The notes below the pieces were generated by a model that made no database searches, was not told the origin of the DNA, and saw only the letters and a list, made by a program, of their open reading frames with translations. Of a stretch of DNA of 64,000 nt, positions 42,023-50,847 are shown piece by piece. Position numbers and translations under genes: made by a program. How positions within the stretch are numbered: position 1 is the stretch's first letter; every line of letters starts with the position of its first letter. The stretch is from an uncultured Alphaproteobacteria bacterium (GTDB lineage Bacteria; Pseudomonadota; Alphaproteobacteria; HIMB59; GCA-002718135). The DNA lies in NCBI GenBank assembly GCA_902623255.1, contig CACNSY010000002.1, positions 1 to 64,000 on the forward strand, given 5' to 3'.

Positions 42023-43006
42023 TTAATTATTTAATTTAACTTTATAATATTTATTTTGATCAGTAGCCAAAGCTATAACAGCTGGCAAAACTTTTTTATA
42101 AAAATCAAAAAGACTTGTAAACGGTTGTGGCAACTCTTTATCAATTTCTTTTCGTAATTTTTTTAAATTATATGAAGGCACCATAGGGAACATATGATGC
42201 TCTAAATGATATTCCATATGCCAATAAAGAAAACTTAATACTGGATTAATTCTAACAGAGTAAGTACTTAAGCGGTGATCTTTTGTGTCAACTTTAGCAG
42301 CTAGATGTTGAGTCACATTAACAGCAAACCAAATTGGCTTCCCAATATAAGTTGGTAAAATAATATAAATTATTGGTAAGAAAGAACCTAAGTAAAAAGA
42401 ATATGCAATAACTGTTAACCAAATAAAAACATATAATCTTGAGTTCCAAAGAATTTTTTTCTTTTCTTCTTTAGGTGCTGTTATATCAATAACTGGAGTG
42501 AATTTTCCAAAAGCATGTTTTAGAACTTCAAACTTAATTAATTTATGTGGGTATAATAAATCTGTTAGAGGAATAAAATTTAAAAAAAATGCAAATAATT
42601 CTATTGGTCTTGAGACTTGTATTTCGTGATCATAGTCATCTTCTGTTTGCATGGTTTTTGAATGATGAAAAGTATGACTCCAGCGCCATCTAAAACCTTC
42701 AAAGTCACACATGAAAGAACTGATGTGGTAAAAAAATTCATTTATCCAACGAGTCTTGAATGCAGTTCGATGAACAGTTTCATGCCAGTTTGCTACACTG
42801 AACGCGTAAATTGTACCATAAATAAAAAAGAATAGATATGTCCACCACGTACCTAAAGTAATGTATGCTAAATATCCTGAAATAAATAAAGATAAAAAAT
42901 AAAAGAAGAAATGGATTAGTCCAGGTAAATCTTTTCTTTTACTTAAGGCTTTTAATTTTTTTCTGTCGACTTCTGGTCTGTACCAATCATCGAGATTAAT
43001 TTCCAT
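42023..43006 (-). CDS. Fatty acid desaturase superfamily di-iron oxygenase (MocD-like candidate)
   Basis: Three His boxes: HETVH, HTFHH, HLEHH; ANWHETVHRTAFKTRWINEFFYH...FRWRWSHTFHHS. Confidence 0.85.
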   Translation of the reverse strand: MEINLDDWYRPEVDRKKLKALSKRKDLPGLIHFFFYFLSLFISGYLAYITLGTWWTYLFFFIYGTIYAFSVANWHETVHRTAFKTRWINEFFYHISSFMCDFEGFRWRWSHTFHHSKTMQTEDDYDHEIQVSRPIELFAFFLNFIPLTDLLYPHKLIKFEVLKHAFGKFTPVIDITAPKEEKKKILWNSRLYVFIWLTVIAYSFYLGSFLPIIYIILPTYIGKPIWFAVNVTQHLAAKVDTKDHRLSTYSVRINPVLSFLYWHMEYHLEHHMFPMVPSYNLKKLRKEIDKELPQPFTSLFDFYKKVLPAVIALATDQNKYYKVKLNN

Positions 43007-43020
43007 GCTTGATAATTAAA

Positions 43021-43956
43021 TTAATTATCCCAACGCTCTAACCATGACCCATCAACTGTGGAGTCAAATTGGTCTTTTTTTGAAGTCCCTCTAAATTTAG
43101 TGTGTTCTTCTTCATAACCTTTAAACCAAGAATCCCAATCAGCTGTATAGCTTGGGTCTTCTGATTTTCTCATTATGATTGGATCAACCAAACCAGTATG
43201 AAAACCAGCTTCATCTTTTGGATTTTGAAATCTTAGGTCAACACTCCATCTTACATCCTCAGATAAATTTTCAAGTGATCGATGAGGAACTAATTGATGT
43301 AAAAATAAAACTGAACCAGCCTTCATTTCACAAGTAACGACTTTCTCCTCTGGAATATCTTTGTCTTCAATAAATAAATACCAAGAATCTTTTACTGAAC
43401 CATCTTTCTTTTCTAATTTATGATTTAAAACTCTTTCAGGTCTATGTCCCCCAGGAACAACTTGCATGCATCCATTATGTTTATTTACATCTATAAATGG
43501 AATCCACGCAGCAGGCTGAGTGGTTTTTTCTGCTCCATCTTTTAAATAAGCAGAATCTTGGTGCCATGGAACTGTCATCCTAGCTGTCTGAGGTGTTTTA
43601 GATCTAATATTCCAAACTGGATGACCAGAAATATCTTTACCAACCCAATTTTCAACCATATCTAAAAGTTTTTTTGATCCCCATAAGTTAGCAAGTGCTG
43701 GTTTTAATTCACCTCTATGATGAATTAAAACCGAAGAACCTTTAAAATCTCTTTCGAGAGCAGCTAGTCTTTTAAAAACATCTTTATCATCATGTTTGTT
43801 TGTAATTTTTCCAGCTTGAAAAGCTTTTTCTGCAAAATCATCAACAATTTCTTCAAATTCATTTAATATTGGATTTAACTCATCCATACTAAAAACATTT
43901 TCAACGATCGTATAACCTTCTTCGTTATATTGTTTTATTTGCGCATCACTAATCAT
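43021..43956 (-). CDS. Phytanoyl-CoA dioxygenase (PhyH) family oxygenase (start refined to ATG at 43956)
   Basis: VPWHQDSAYLKDGAEKTTQPAAWIPFID, CMQVVPGGHRPERVL, LFLHQLVPHRSLENLSEDVRWSVDLRFQ; ORF-track start is TTG within the SD. Confidence 0.9.
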   Translation of the reverse strand: MISDAQIKQYNEEGYTIVENVFSMDELNPILNEFEEIVDDFAEKAFQAGKITNKHDDKDVFKRLAALERDFKGSSVLIHHRGELKPALANLWGSKKLLDMVENWVGKDISGHPVWNIRSKTPQTARMTVPWHQDSAYLKDGAEKTTQPAAWIPFIDVNKHNGCMQVVPGGHRPERVLNHKLEKKDGSVKDSWYLFIEDKDIPEEKVVTCEMKAGSVLFLHQLVPHRSLENLSEDVRWSVDLRFQNPKDEAGFHTGLVDPIIMRKSEDPSYTADWDSWFKGYEEEHTKFRGTSKKDQFDSTVDGSWLERWDN

Positions 43957-43970
43957 AATTCCTCCCAAAA

Positions 43971-44708
43971 TTATCCATTTACTAATAAATCAGTGAGATG
44001 ATCTATTGTTGTATCCTTTTTATCCAAATCAGCAATTTTTTCACCTCTTGCCATTACACATAAATGATCAGCAATTGGATACACGTGACTCAAGTTGTGA
44101 GTAATAAATATTGATGTCACGCCTTGGCTTTTTAATCCTTCTACAAACCTTAGTACTTTATTTGTTTCTTTTACTGATAGGTGGTTTGTTGGTTCGTCTA
44201 ATATTAAAACTTTTGATTTAAAATACATTGCTCTTGCAATGACAACACCCTGTCTTTCACCTCCAGATAATTGGTTAACTGGTGTATCTGGAGATCGAAG
44301 ATGTAGTTCAACATCTGTTAATGCTTTCATCGCATCGTCCTGCATGGTTTTAGTTTTCATCAAACCAAAATTGCCAACATTATATTGAGTTTGTTCACGT
44401 CCAATAAAAATATTTCTTGCAATAGACATTTCAGGGATCAAAGCTGAATACTGATAAATTGTTTCAATACCTAAATTCATGGCTTCTTTTGTAGATTTAA
44501 ATTTAACCTTATTACCTTCAAAATATATATGACCTGAATCAGGTTGATGTGCACCAGATAAAATTTTAATTAATGTTGATTTACCAGCACCATTGTCTCC
44601 AATAAGACCAACAACAGAGTCTTTTTTTATCTTTAAGCTTAAATCTTTTAAAGCATGAACTCCTGAATAGTATTTGTTTAGACCCTCACAAACTATTATA
44701 TCTTCCAT
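43971..44708 (-). CDS. CUT2 sugar ABC transporter ATPase, single NBD (FrcA-like)
   Basis: Walker A GDNGAGKST, signature LSGGERQGVVIARAM, Walker B VLILDEPTNHLS; 245 aa. Confidence 0.93.
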   Translation of the reverse strand: MEDIIVCEGLNKYYSGVHALKDLSLKIKKDSVVGLIGDNGAGKSTLIKILSGAHQPDSGHIYFEGNKVKFKSTKEAMNLGIETIYQYSALIPEMSIARNIFIGREQTQYNVGNFGLMKTKTMQDDAMKALTDVELHLRSPDTPVNQLSGGERQGVVIARAMYFKSKVLILDEPTNHLSVKETNKVLRFVEGLKSQGVTSIFITHNLSHVYPIADHLCVMARGEKIADLDKKDTTIDHLTDLLVNG

Positions 44709-44710
44709 CT

Positions 44711-45691
44711 TTAATCCTTTGCCTTGTTTTGACCAATTCGTGTCGCTCTTCTACTTATATAAGTATTAAACACTACGGCTATGATAATTAAAGAGCCTAA
44801 ACCTGCTCTAAACCATTCAGCATCTATTCTAGCCATAATGATTCCACTTTCTAAAAACCTAATTAGTATTGCACCAATAACGGCACCAAAAACTGTTCCG
44901 ATACCTCCAAATAAACTGACACCACCAATAACTGCTGCAGCAATTGACTCTAGTTCTAATAAGTATCCTTGAGATGGCAATGGTGCTTCCAATCTAAATG
45001 TTTGAATCATTCCTGCAAAGCCAGCTAAAAAACCACATAAGATGAAACAAAACATTTTAACGTTTCCAGTCTTTATTCCCATTGAAGATGCTGCGTTTTG
45101 ATCTCCGCCAGTTGCATAGATCCAGTTACCAACATTACTTCTGTGAAGCATAACACCTAAAACTACGGCAACTAAAAGAGCCCAGTATAAGGAAGCTCTA
45201 AATAACTCAAATTGATAAACGAATAACTCATTTGGTAAAATATGAGGAAATGGTGGTGGAAATCCTGCAGTAGCTACAGTTGTAAGACTTCTAGCAATAT
45301 AGAGCATTCCAAGAGTTGCGATGAAAGAAGGAATACCAAATCTTAAAGTAATAAATCCATTAACAAAACCAACAATAATACCAATCATTAATCCTAGAAA
45401 AATAGCGAACCAAGGTGGTATCCCTTGATGCACCATTTGTACAATAGTCATCGGGACTAATGCAAAAACAGAGCCTACAGATAAATCAAATTCACCTGAG
45501 ATCATTAATATTGCGATGCCAATAGCAACAATAATATATTCGGGTGTAATACCCATAACTATTCTTATATTTCTTGCATCTAAAAATCTTTCATTAGCAA
45601 TATAAAATCCAATCATTATTGCTAGAAACATTAAGAAGGTTGCTACTTCTGGTCTTACTAATAAACTTCTAAGACTAAAATTTTTACTCAT
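44711..45691 (-). CDS. CUT2 sugar ABC transporter permease (RbsC-like)
   Basis: ISGEFDLSVGSVFAL, NVGNWIYATGGDQNAASSMGI, AAAVIGGVSLFGGIGTVFGAVIGAI. Confidence 0.95.
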   Translation of the reverse strand: MSKNFSLRSLLVRPEVATFLMFLAIMIGFYIANERFLDARNIRIVMGITPEYIIVAIGIAILMISGEFDLSVGSVFALVPMTIVQMVHQGIPPWFAIFLGLMIGIIVGFVNGFITLRFGIPSFIATLGMLYIARSLTTVATAGFPPPFPHILPNELFVYQFELFRASLYWALLVAVVLGVMLHRSNVGNWIYATGGDQNAASSMGIKTGNVKMFCFILCGFLAGFAGMIQTFRLEAPLPSQGYLLELESIAAAVIGGVSLFGGIGTVFGAVIGAILIRFLESGIIMARIDAEWFRAGLGSLIIIAVVFNTYISRRATRIGQNKAKD

Positions 45692-45711
45692 ATTTTTTTT
45701 ATTTTAAAAAA

Positions 45712-45739
45712 AACCAGGCTCTATTTAAAGAGCCTGGTT
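45712..45739 (-). terminator. Intrinsic-terminator-like stem-loop plus U-tract downstream of binding-protein gene; 11 bp stem, 6 nt loop
   Basis: AACCAGGCTCT-atttaa-AGAGCCTGGTT followed on minus strand by T-run. Confidence 0.88.
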
Positions 45740-45746
45740 AAGATAT

Positions 45747-46712
45747 TTATCTAACTGACATTCCTTTGAATGATCTGATTGTTTCAACATCATCAGGACC
45801 AATCATAGCTTTACCAGTGTTGATATCTAGTGCACTTAAACCATACTTGTTCATTAAGTATAATTGGTGAACTGACATGTAACCTTGGTAGTATGGTTGT
45901 TGGTCAACTGTTAGTTGAACATAACCTTTGTCCATTTCTTCGAAAACTACGTCAACTAAGTCAAAACCAGCAAGAAGTATTTCACCAGGTCCGTAACCTA
46001 AGTTTCTTACTGCTGCAGCTGCACCAGCTTCCCAGAAACCTACATCAAGATATGCAGTTGTATTTGGGTTAGCTTGAACATAAGCTGCCACTCTGTTTCC
46101 AACAGTTGAAAGATCTAGACCTGACTCGATTTTCTCATAAGTTACTTTTCTGTCAGGGTTAGCTGCTTTGTAATCTTCCATGAAACGTGCAATACCGTTT
46201 CCTCTAGTATATGCCCATGATTGGTTCATGTCTGCAACACCGATTAGAACGTGAATATCTCCATCAGGAAACATTTCAGAAAGATTAGCTGTTAATTCAT
46301 AACCAGCTGCTTCTAAGTCTTGTCCAACATATGCTAGTCTGTTACTACCAGCAGCACCTTCTGGATCATCAGTATTAGCTGTAATTACTGGAATACCAGC
46401 AGCTAATGCTTCATCAACTGCAGCATCAAAGATAGTTGGGTTAGTAATTGTAGTTACGATACCATCAACACCTTGAGCTATTGAAGACTCTAAGTTTTGT
46501 AATTGCTCTTGTTGGTCTCCATCACCTGAAAGAGTTAACATTTGGCAATCAGCATTAATTTGTGCACAAGCGTCTTTAAAACCTTTGTGAACAGCTGCCC
46601 AGAAAGCATTGTTCGTATCACTGTGCATTACGAAGTTAAATTTGTATTCTGCCTTCGCTGAAGTAGCAAAAAGCGCTACAGAGGCAAGAATAATTGAAGC
46701 AATTTTTTTCAT
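45747..46712 (-). CDS. CUT2 sugar-binding protein (RbsB family)
   Basis: Signal peptide ...FATSAKA; DGIVTTITNPTIFDAAVDEALAAGIPVITANTD periplasmic binding protein-like fold. Confidence 0.93.
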   Translation of the reverse strand: MKKIASIILASVALFATSAKAEYKFNFVMHSDTNNAFWAAVHKGFKDACAQINADCQMLTLSGDGDQQEQLQNLESSIAQGVDGIVTTITNPTIFDAAVDEALAAGIPVITANTDDPEGAAGSNRLAYVGQDLEAAGYELTANLSEMFPDGDIHVLIGVADMNQSWAYTRGNGIARFMEDYKAANPDRKVTYEKIESGLDLSTVGNRVAAYVQANPNTTAYLDVGFWEAGAAAAVRNLGYGPGEILLAGFDLVDVVFEEMDKGYVQLTVDQQPYYQGYMSVHQLYLMNKYGLSALDINTGKAMIGPDDVETIRSFKGMSVR

Positions 46713-46823
46713 GCATTCCTCCTATAAATAATTTTTTCCTAACAAGAATAGGTATGTAAAACAAGCAGAAATATTGGGAATTGGGCAGTAAAATTATCGC
46801 ACTAATTAGTAGCTTAGAAAAAT

Positions 46824-47975
46824 TTATATTTTTTTAAGGATTTGCCTTATGAAATCGTCATGCATAGGTTCAGGCTTCATGCATGAGGATCGAAGTTCAA
46901 CCTCTACTTTATAAATTGATGAAATCATCGCACATTCAATTACATCTAAGACATGAAGAGCAAGTTCCCCATTACATCTATGCATTCTATTATTTTCTAT
47001 GGCGTCAATCATTTCAGCTAGCCCAATACCTCTGTAGTTTGCTTGTTCTGGTGCCTCATTACTTCTCCCACTATGATTAACGATATTTGTTTTTCCAAGG
47101 GGTTTATCTTCGACACTAATATCTTTCCACTCAGATCCAAATTCACCAGATATGGATACTGGACCACCAAACATATTTGGATCAGGAACTACTATTGAAC
47201 CTTTCGTTCCATAAAGCTCCATATGATTACGTTTATGATTTAAAACATCAAATGAAATAAAACCTTGAATGATAGCTTTATTTTGAAACTCAATATTAAA
47301 CATATAAGAAGTTGGAATTTCAACATTAAAAGTTTCTCCTTTTTTTGGACCAGCTTTGTATTCTCTTTTATCAGAAAATTTAGCTCCTCTTCCTCGTATA
47401 TTTTTTACGGGACCTAGAAGATTAACAAGTGTGGTGAAAAAATATGGACCCATATCTATTACAGGTCCTCCTCCTTCTTGAAACCAAGACTCAGGACTTG
47501 GGTGAAAATCTTGAACACCTGGAAAAGCAAAAATAAAATTACCGGTAAGAACTTGTCCAATATCATTATTATCAATTAAATTTCGTGTAAGTTGTCCTCC
47601 TCCTCCTAAAAAAGTATCAGGTGCATTCCCAATGTAGAGACTATTTTTTTTTGCTAAATTTAATAATTCTTTTGCCTCATCAAACTTAACACTCATTGGT
47701 TTTTCACAATAAACATGTTTATTTGCCTCAAGAGCTCTTTTAGATATTTCATAGTGCGCTTGAGGAATTGTGAGATTAAGAATAATATCTACATTCTTGT
47801 CATTTAGTATTTCATCAACTGATAAAGGAATAATATTATATTGATCAGCTGTTTTTTTTGCGGCATCTAAATTAATATCAGCACAAGCAACAAAATTTAT
47901 ATTGTTAAAATATTCCTGAGCCCGGAAGTAGGTCTCTGCAATATTACCGCAACCAATCAGTCCAATATTTTTCAT
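46824..47975 (-). CDS. Gfo/Idh/MocA family oxidoreductase, paralogue of 22005-23150
   Basis: IGLIGCGNIAETYFRAQEYF, CEKPMSVKF, GGGPVIDMGPYFFTTLVNLLGPVKN. Confidence 0.93.
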   Translation of the reverse strand: MKNIGLIGCGNIAETYFRAQEYFNNINFVACADINLDAAKKTADQYNIIPLSVDEILNDKNVDIILNLTIPQAHYEISKRALEANKHVYCEKPMSVKFDEAKELLNLAKKNSLYIGNAPDTFLGGGGQLTRNLIDNNDIGQVLTGNFIFAFPGVQDFHPSPESWFQEGGGPVIDMGPYFFTTLVNLLGPVKNIRGRGAKFSDKREYKAGPKKGETFNVEIPTSYMFNIEFQNKAIIQGFISFDVLNHKRNHMELYGTKGSIVVPDPNMFGGPVSISGEFGSEWKDISVEDKPLGKTNIVNHSGRSNEAPEQANYRGIGLAEMIDAIENNRMHRCNGELALHVLDVIECAMISSIYKVEVELRSSCMKPEPMHDDFIRQILKKI

Positions 47976-48019
47976 AATTTGTTTCTATAAATCAATTGTA
48001 AAAAATGGAATAGTAAAAA

Positions 48020-48047
48020 AAAAGGCCGTAAAAAATTACGGCCTTTT
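48020..48047 (-). terminator. Intrinsic-terminator-like stem-loop plus U-tract downstream of binding-protein gene; 12 bp stem, 4 nt loop
   Basis: AAAAGGCCGTAA-aaaa-TTACGGCCTTTT followed on minus strand by T-run. Confidence 0.88.
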
Positions 48048-48067
48048 AAAAATAATTTTGCTTAGAC

Positions 48068-48985
48068 TTACATAAAGTCTGCAGCGTTTTCTTTAGTAAC
48101 TAATACAGTTCCAGTATCAATGTTATCTGGAATGCTCTCACCATTAGCTAATTTAAGTGCATTTTCTACACCCATGTATCCCATGTTGTATGAGAATTGA
48201 GCAATAGTTGCTGACATTTCACCAGCCATTACACTTGCAGCAGCATCAGGGTTAGCATCAAATCCAACAACGACAACATCATCTAGCATATCAGCATTTT
48301 TTAATGCTTGGATAGCACCTAGACCCATATTATCGTTAGAAGCAAAGATTGCTTTTAGATTTGGGTTACCGGTGATGATATCTTCAGTTACTGACATACC
48401 TTGTGCAGTATCCCAGTTAGCTGGAAGTTCAGCAACAATGTTCATGCCGCATGCTTCAAGACCTTTGTGTGATCCTTCAGCTCTGTGTTGACCAGTAGTT
48501 TGTGTTATCATTCCTTGAAGGATTGCAACATCAGAACCACTTGGAACATTATCACAAATGTATTGAGCAGCTAAAGCAGCACCATTGATATTGTTTGTAC
48601 CAATGAAAGTTACACCTTCATTAATTCCATTAGTATCAATGTATACAACTGGAACACCTGAAGCCATTGCATCATCAAGAATTGGTGCAACTGCGTTAGG
48701 GTCAGTTGGTGCAATCGCTATACCGTCTACACCTTTAGCAATTTGGTCTTCAATTTGTGCTACCTGAGCCATAACATCACTCTCTTGTGGTGGTGAAAGG
48801 ATAATAAGGTTTACACCTAATTCTTCAGCAGCATCTTTAGCACCAGCTTCAACTGAAGCCCAAAAAGGGTTTCCAGCACCTGGTCCTTTAGTACTTAGCA
48901 TAATTGTTTTTGCATGTGAGCCTGCTAAAAGACTACCTGAAAAAAACAATACAGAAGTAGTAATTAAAGAAATAAAAAATTTCAT
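48068..48985 (-). CDS. CUT2 sugar-binding protein (RbsB/IbpA/MocB-like)
   Basis: Signal peptide ...GSLLAGSHA; KGVDGIAIAPTDPNAVAPILDDAMASGVPVVYIDT; FASNDNMGLGAIQALK. Confidence 0.93.
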   Translation of the reverse strand: MKFFISLITTSVLFFSGSLLAGSHAKTIMLSTKGPGAGNPFWASVEAGAKDAAEELGVNLIILSPPQESDVMAQVAQIEDQIAKGVDGIAIAPTDPNAVAPILDDAMASGVPVVYIDTNGINEGVTFIGTNNINGAALAAQYICDNVPSGSDVAILQGMITQTTGQHRAEGSHKGLEACGMNIVAELPANWDTAQGMSVTEDIITGNPNLKAIFASNDNMGLGAIQALKNADMLDDVVVVGFDANPDAAASVMAGEMSATIAQFSYNMGYMGVENALKLANGESIPDNIDTGTVLVTKENAADFM

Positions 48986-49073
48986 TTTTCCTCCTAAAAT
49001 TTTTTTTTAACCATTAATCAAAAATGAAATCTAATCAAGTGACTGTTTGTCAGAAAGTAGTTATTTTTTAATA

Positions 49074-50081
49074 TTATGTTCTGGTCGCAATTTGTCTTCT
49101 TAGAACATCGATATAAACAGCCAAAATAATAATTGACCCAATAAGAACTTGTTGCCAGAAAACACTAACATTCATTAGATTTAGACCATTTCGGAGTATG
49201 CCCATAATCATGACTCCAGCAAACACACCTAAAACGGTTCCTCTGCCCCCAAAGAAGCTTGCACCACCTATAATGACTGCTGCAATCGCATCTAACTCAG
49301 ATTGTAAACCAGCATTTGGATAAGCAGAATTCGTTCTTCCTGCTAAAATTAAACCTCCAATACCAGCTAAGAAACCACAAAGGGTGTAAACTACAATTAA
49401 AATACGATCGACATTTATACCAGCTGCTCTTGCTGCTCCAGGGTTACCACCAATCGCATAAATCCATTTACCTATTCTTGTATGATTTAAAAATATCCAA
49501 AAGATAAAGAATATAACAATCATTAAAATTAAACTTGTAGGAATGTACTCTCGCGCCCCTTCTCCAAAAATTACATCTAGTTTAATTTTACCATTTCCGA
49601 TAACTCTAATCTGTTCAGCAAAACCTGTTATTGGCACACCTCCAGAAATAAGGTTTCCAATTCCTCTAAATATATACAGCGTTCCCAATGTCATAATGAA
49701 TGGATGAGGCATGCGAAGTAAGGTAATTCCAATACCATTAAACATACCACACAAAAATCCTATTGCCGGTGCAACTAACATGACAACGTACCAAGGCATT
49801 CCTGCTTTTGAAGCAATAGCAAGCCCCATTAGTGATAACATAATAATTGAACCTACTGATAGATCTATACCTGCAGTTACAATGACCATAAAGACACCAA
49901 GTGCTAACATAGACTGCCAAGAAACTTGTTTAAAAATATTTGTTACATTTCTCCATGATAAAAAAACATCAGGTTGCAACAAATGCAAAACAGCAATCAT
50001 TATTAGGATAAGTAATAAGATTCCATATCTTTCAAAAAAAGGAATAAGTCTGACAAATAAAGATTCTTGACTCTTATCCAT
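49074..50081 (-). CDS. CUT2 sugar ABC transporter permease (RbsC-like; preferred start MDKSQES at 50081, alternative 50105)
   Basis: TAGIDLSVGSIIMLSLMGL, RIGKWIYAIGGNPGAARAAGINVDRI, IIGGASFFGGRGTVLGV. Confidence 0.94.
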   Translation of the reverse strand: MDKSQESLFVRLIPFFERYGILLLILIMIAVLHLLQPDVFLSWRNVTNIFKQVSWQSMLALGVFMVIVTAGIDLSVGSIIMLSLMGLAIASKAGMPWYVVMLVAPAIGFLCGMFNGIGITLLRMPHPFIMTLGTLYIFRGIGNLISGGVPITGFAEQIRVIGNGKIKLDVIFGEGAREYIPTSLILMIVIFFIFWIFLNHTRIGKWIYAIGGNPGAARAAGINVDRILIVVYTLCGFLAGIGGLILAGRTNSAYPNAGLQSELDAIAAVIIGGASFFGGRGTVLGVFAGVMIMGILRNGLNLMNVSVFWQQVLIGSIIILAVYIDVLRRQIATRT

Positions 50082-50827
50082 TAATCTTTTTTCCCCATGA
50101 TCCATCCAATCACTTCGTCTCTTGAAGTGTTTTTTAATTCTGATTCAGCGAAGTTTGTTCCTTGAAAAAGTGCCATTACGCGATCACAAACAGTAAAAAT
50201 ATCATCCATTCGGTGACTAATTACTATTACACTAACACCTAACTTTTTAAGATTTAAAATTAAATCTAAAACTTTCCCAACTTCCTTAACAGCAAGTGCA
50301 GCTGTCGGTTCATCCATCAATACAATTTTTGCATTAAAAGCTGTAGCTCTAGCAATTGCAACTGCTTGTCTTTGTCCGCCTGATAATTCTTCAACCTTTT
50401 GATCAGCACTTTTTACATTTATTTTTAGTTTTGCAAGATGCTCTTCGGTTAACTGTTTTCTTTTTTTATGATCTAAAAAATTGAAAGGGCCAACTTTTCT
50501 TGTTGGCTCTCTTCCTAAAAAAATATTGTCACCAATAGGGAGATTCCCAGCTAGCGCTAAATCTTGATAAACCATTTCTAAGCCCAAATTTTGTGAGTCT
50601 CTGGGACTATTTAAAGTTACTTTTTCCTTATCAAAAAAAAGTGAACCTTCACTTGGCTTATATAATCCTGATAAAACTTTCATTAATGTAGATTTCCCAG
50701 CACCGTTATCGCCGACGACACCAAGAACTTCACCTTTATTTAAATGAAGATCTACATTTTGAAGAGCTGTGATAGTACCAAAAAATTTTGAAACTGATTT
50801 AGCTTCTAGTACTAAGTTATCTGACAT
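50081..50827 (-). CDS. CUT2 sugar ABC transporter ATPase, single NBD (FrcA-like)
   Basis: Walker A GDNGAGKST, LSGGQRQAVAIARAT, IVLMDEPTAAL; 248 aa. Confidence 0.94.
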   Translation of the reverse strand: MSDNLVLEAKSVSKFFGTITALQNVDLHLNKGEVLGVVGDNGAGKSTLMKVLSGLYKPSEGSLFFDKEKVTLNSPRDSQNLGLEMVYQDLALAGNLPIGDNIFLGREPTRKVGPFNFLDHKKRKQLTEEHLAKLKINVKSADQKVEELSGGQRQAVAIARATAFNAKIVLMDEPTAALAVKEVGKVLDLILNLKKLGVSVIVISHRMDDIFTVCDRVMALFQGTNFAESELKNTSRDEVIGWIMGKKD

Positions 50828-50847
50828 AGTGTGTTTTTAAATAAATT

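Noticed and set aside
49711-50070. Plus-strand 119-aa ORF antisense to CUT2 permease
   Set aside because: Shadow ORF opposite a conserved permease gene; no independent start signal or family features.
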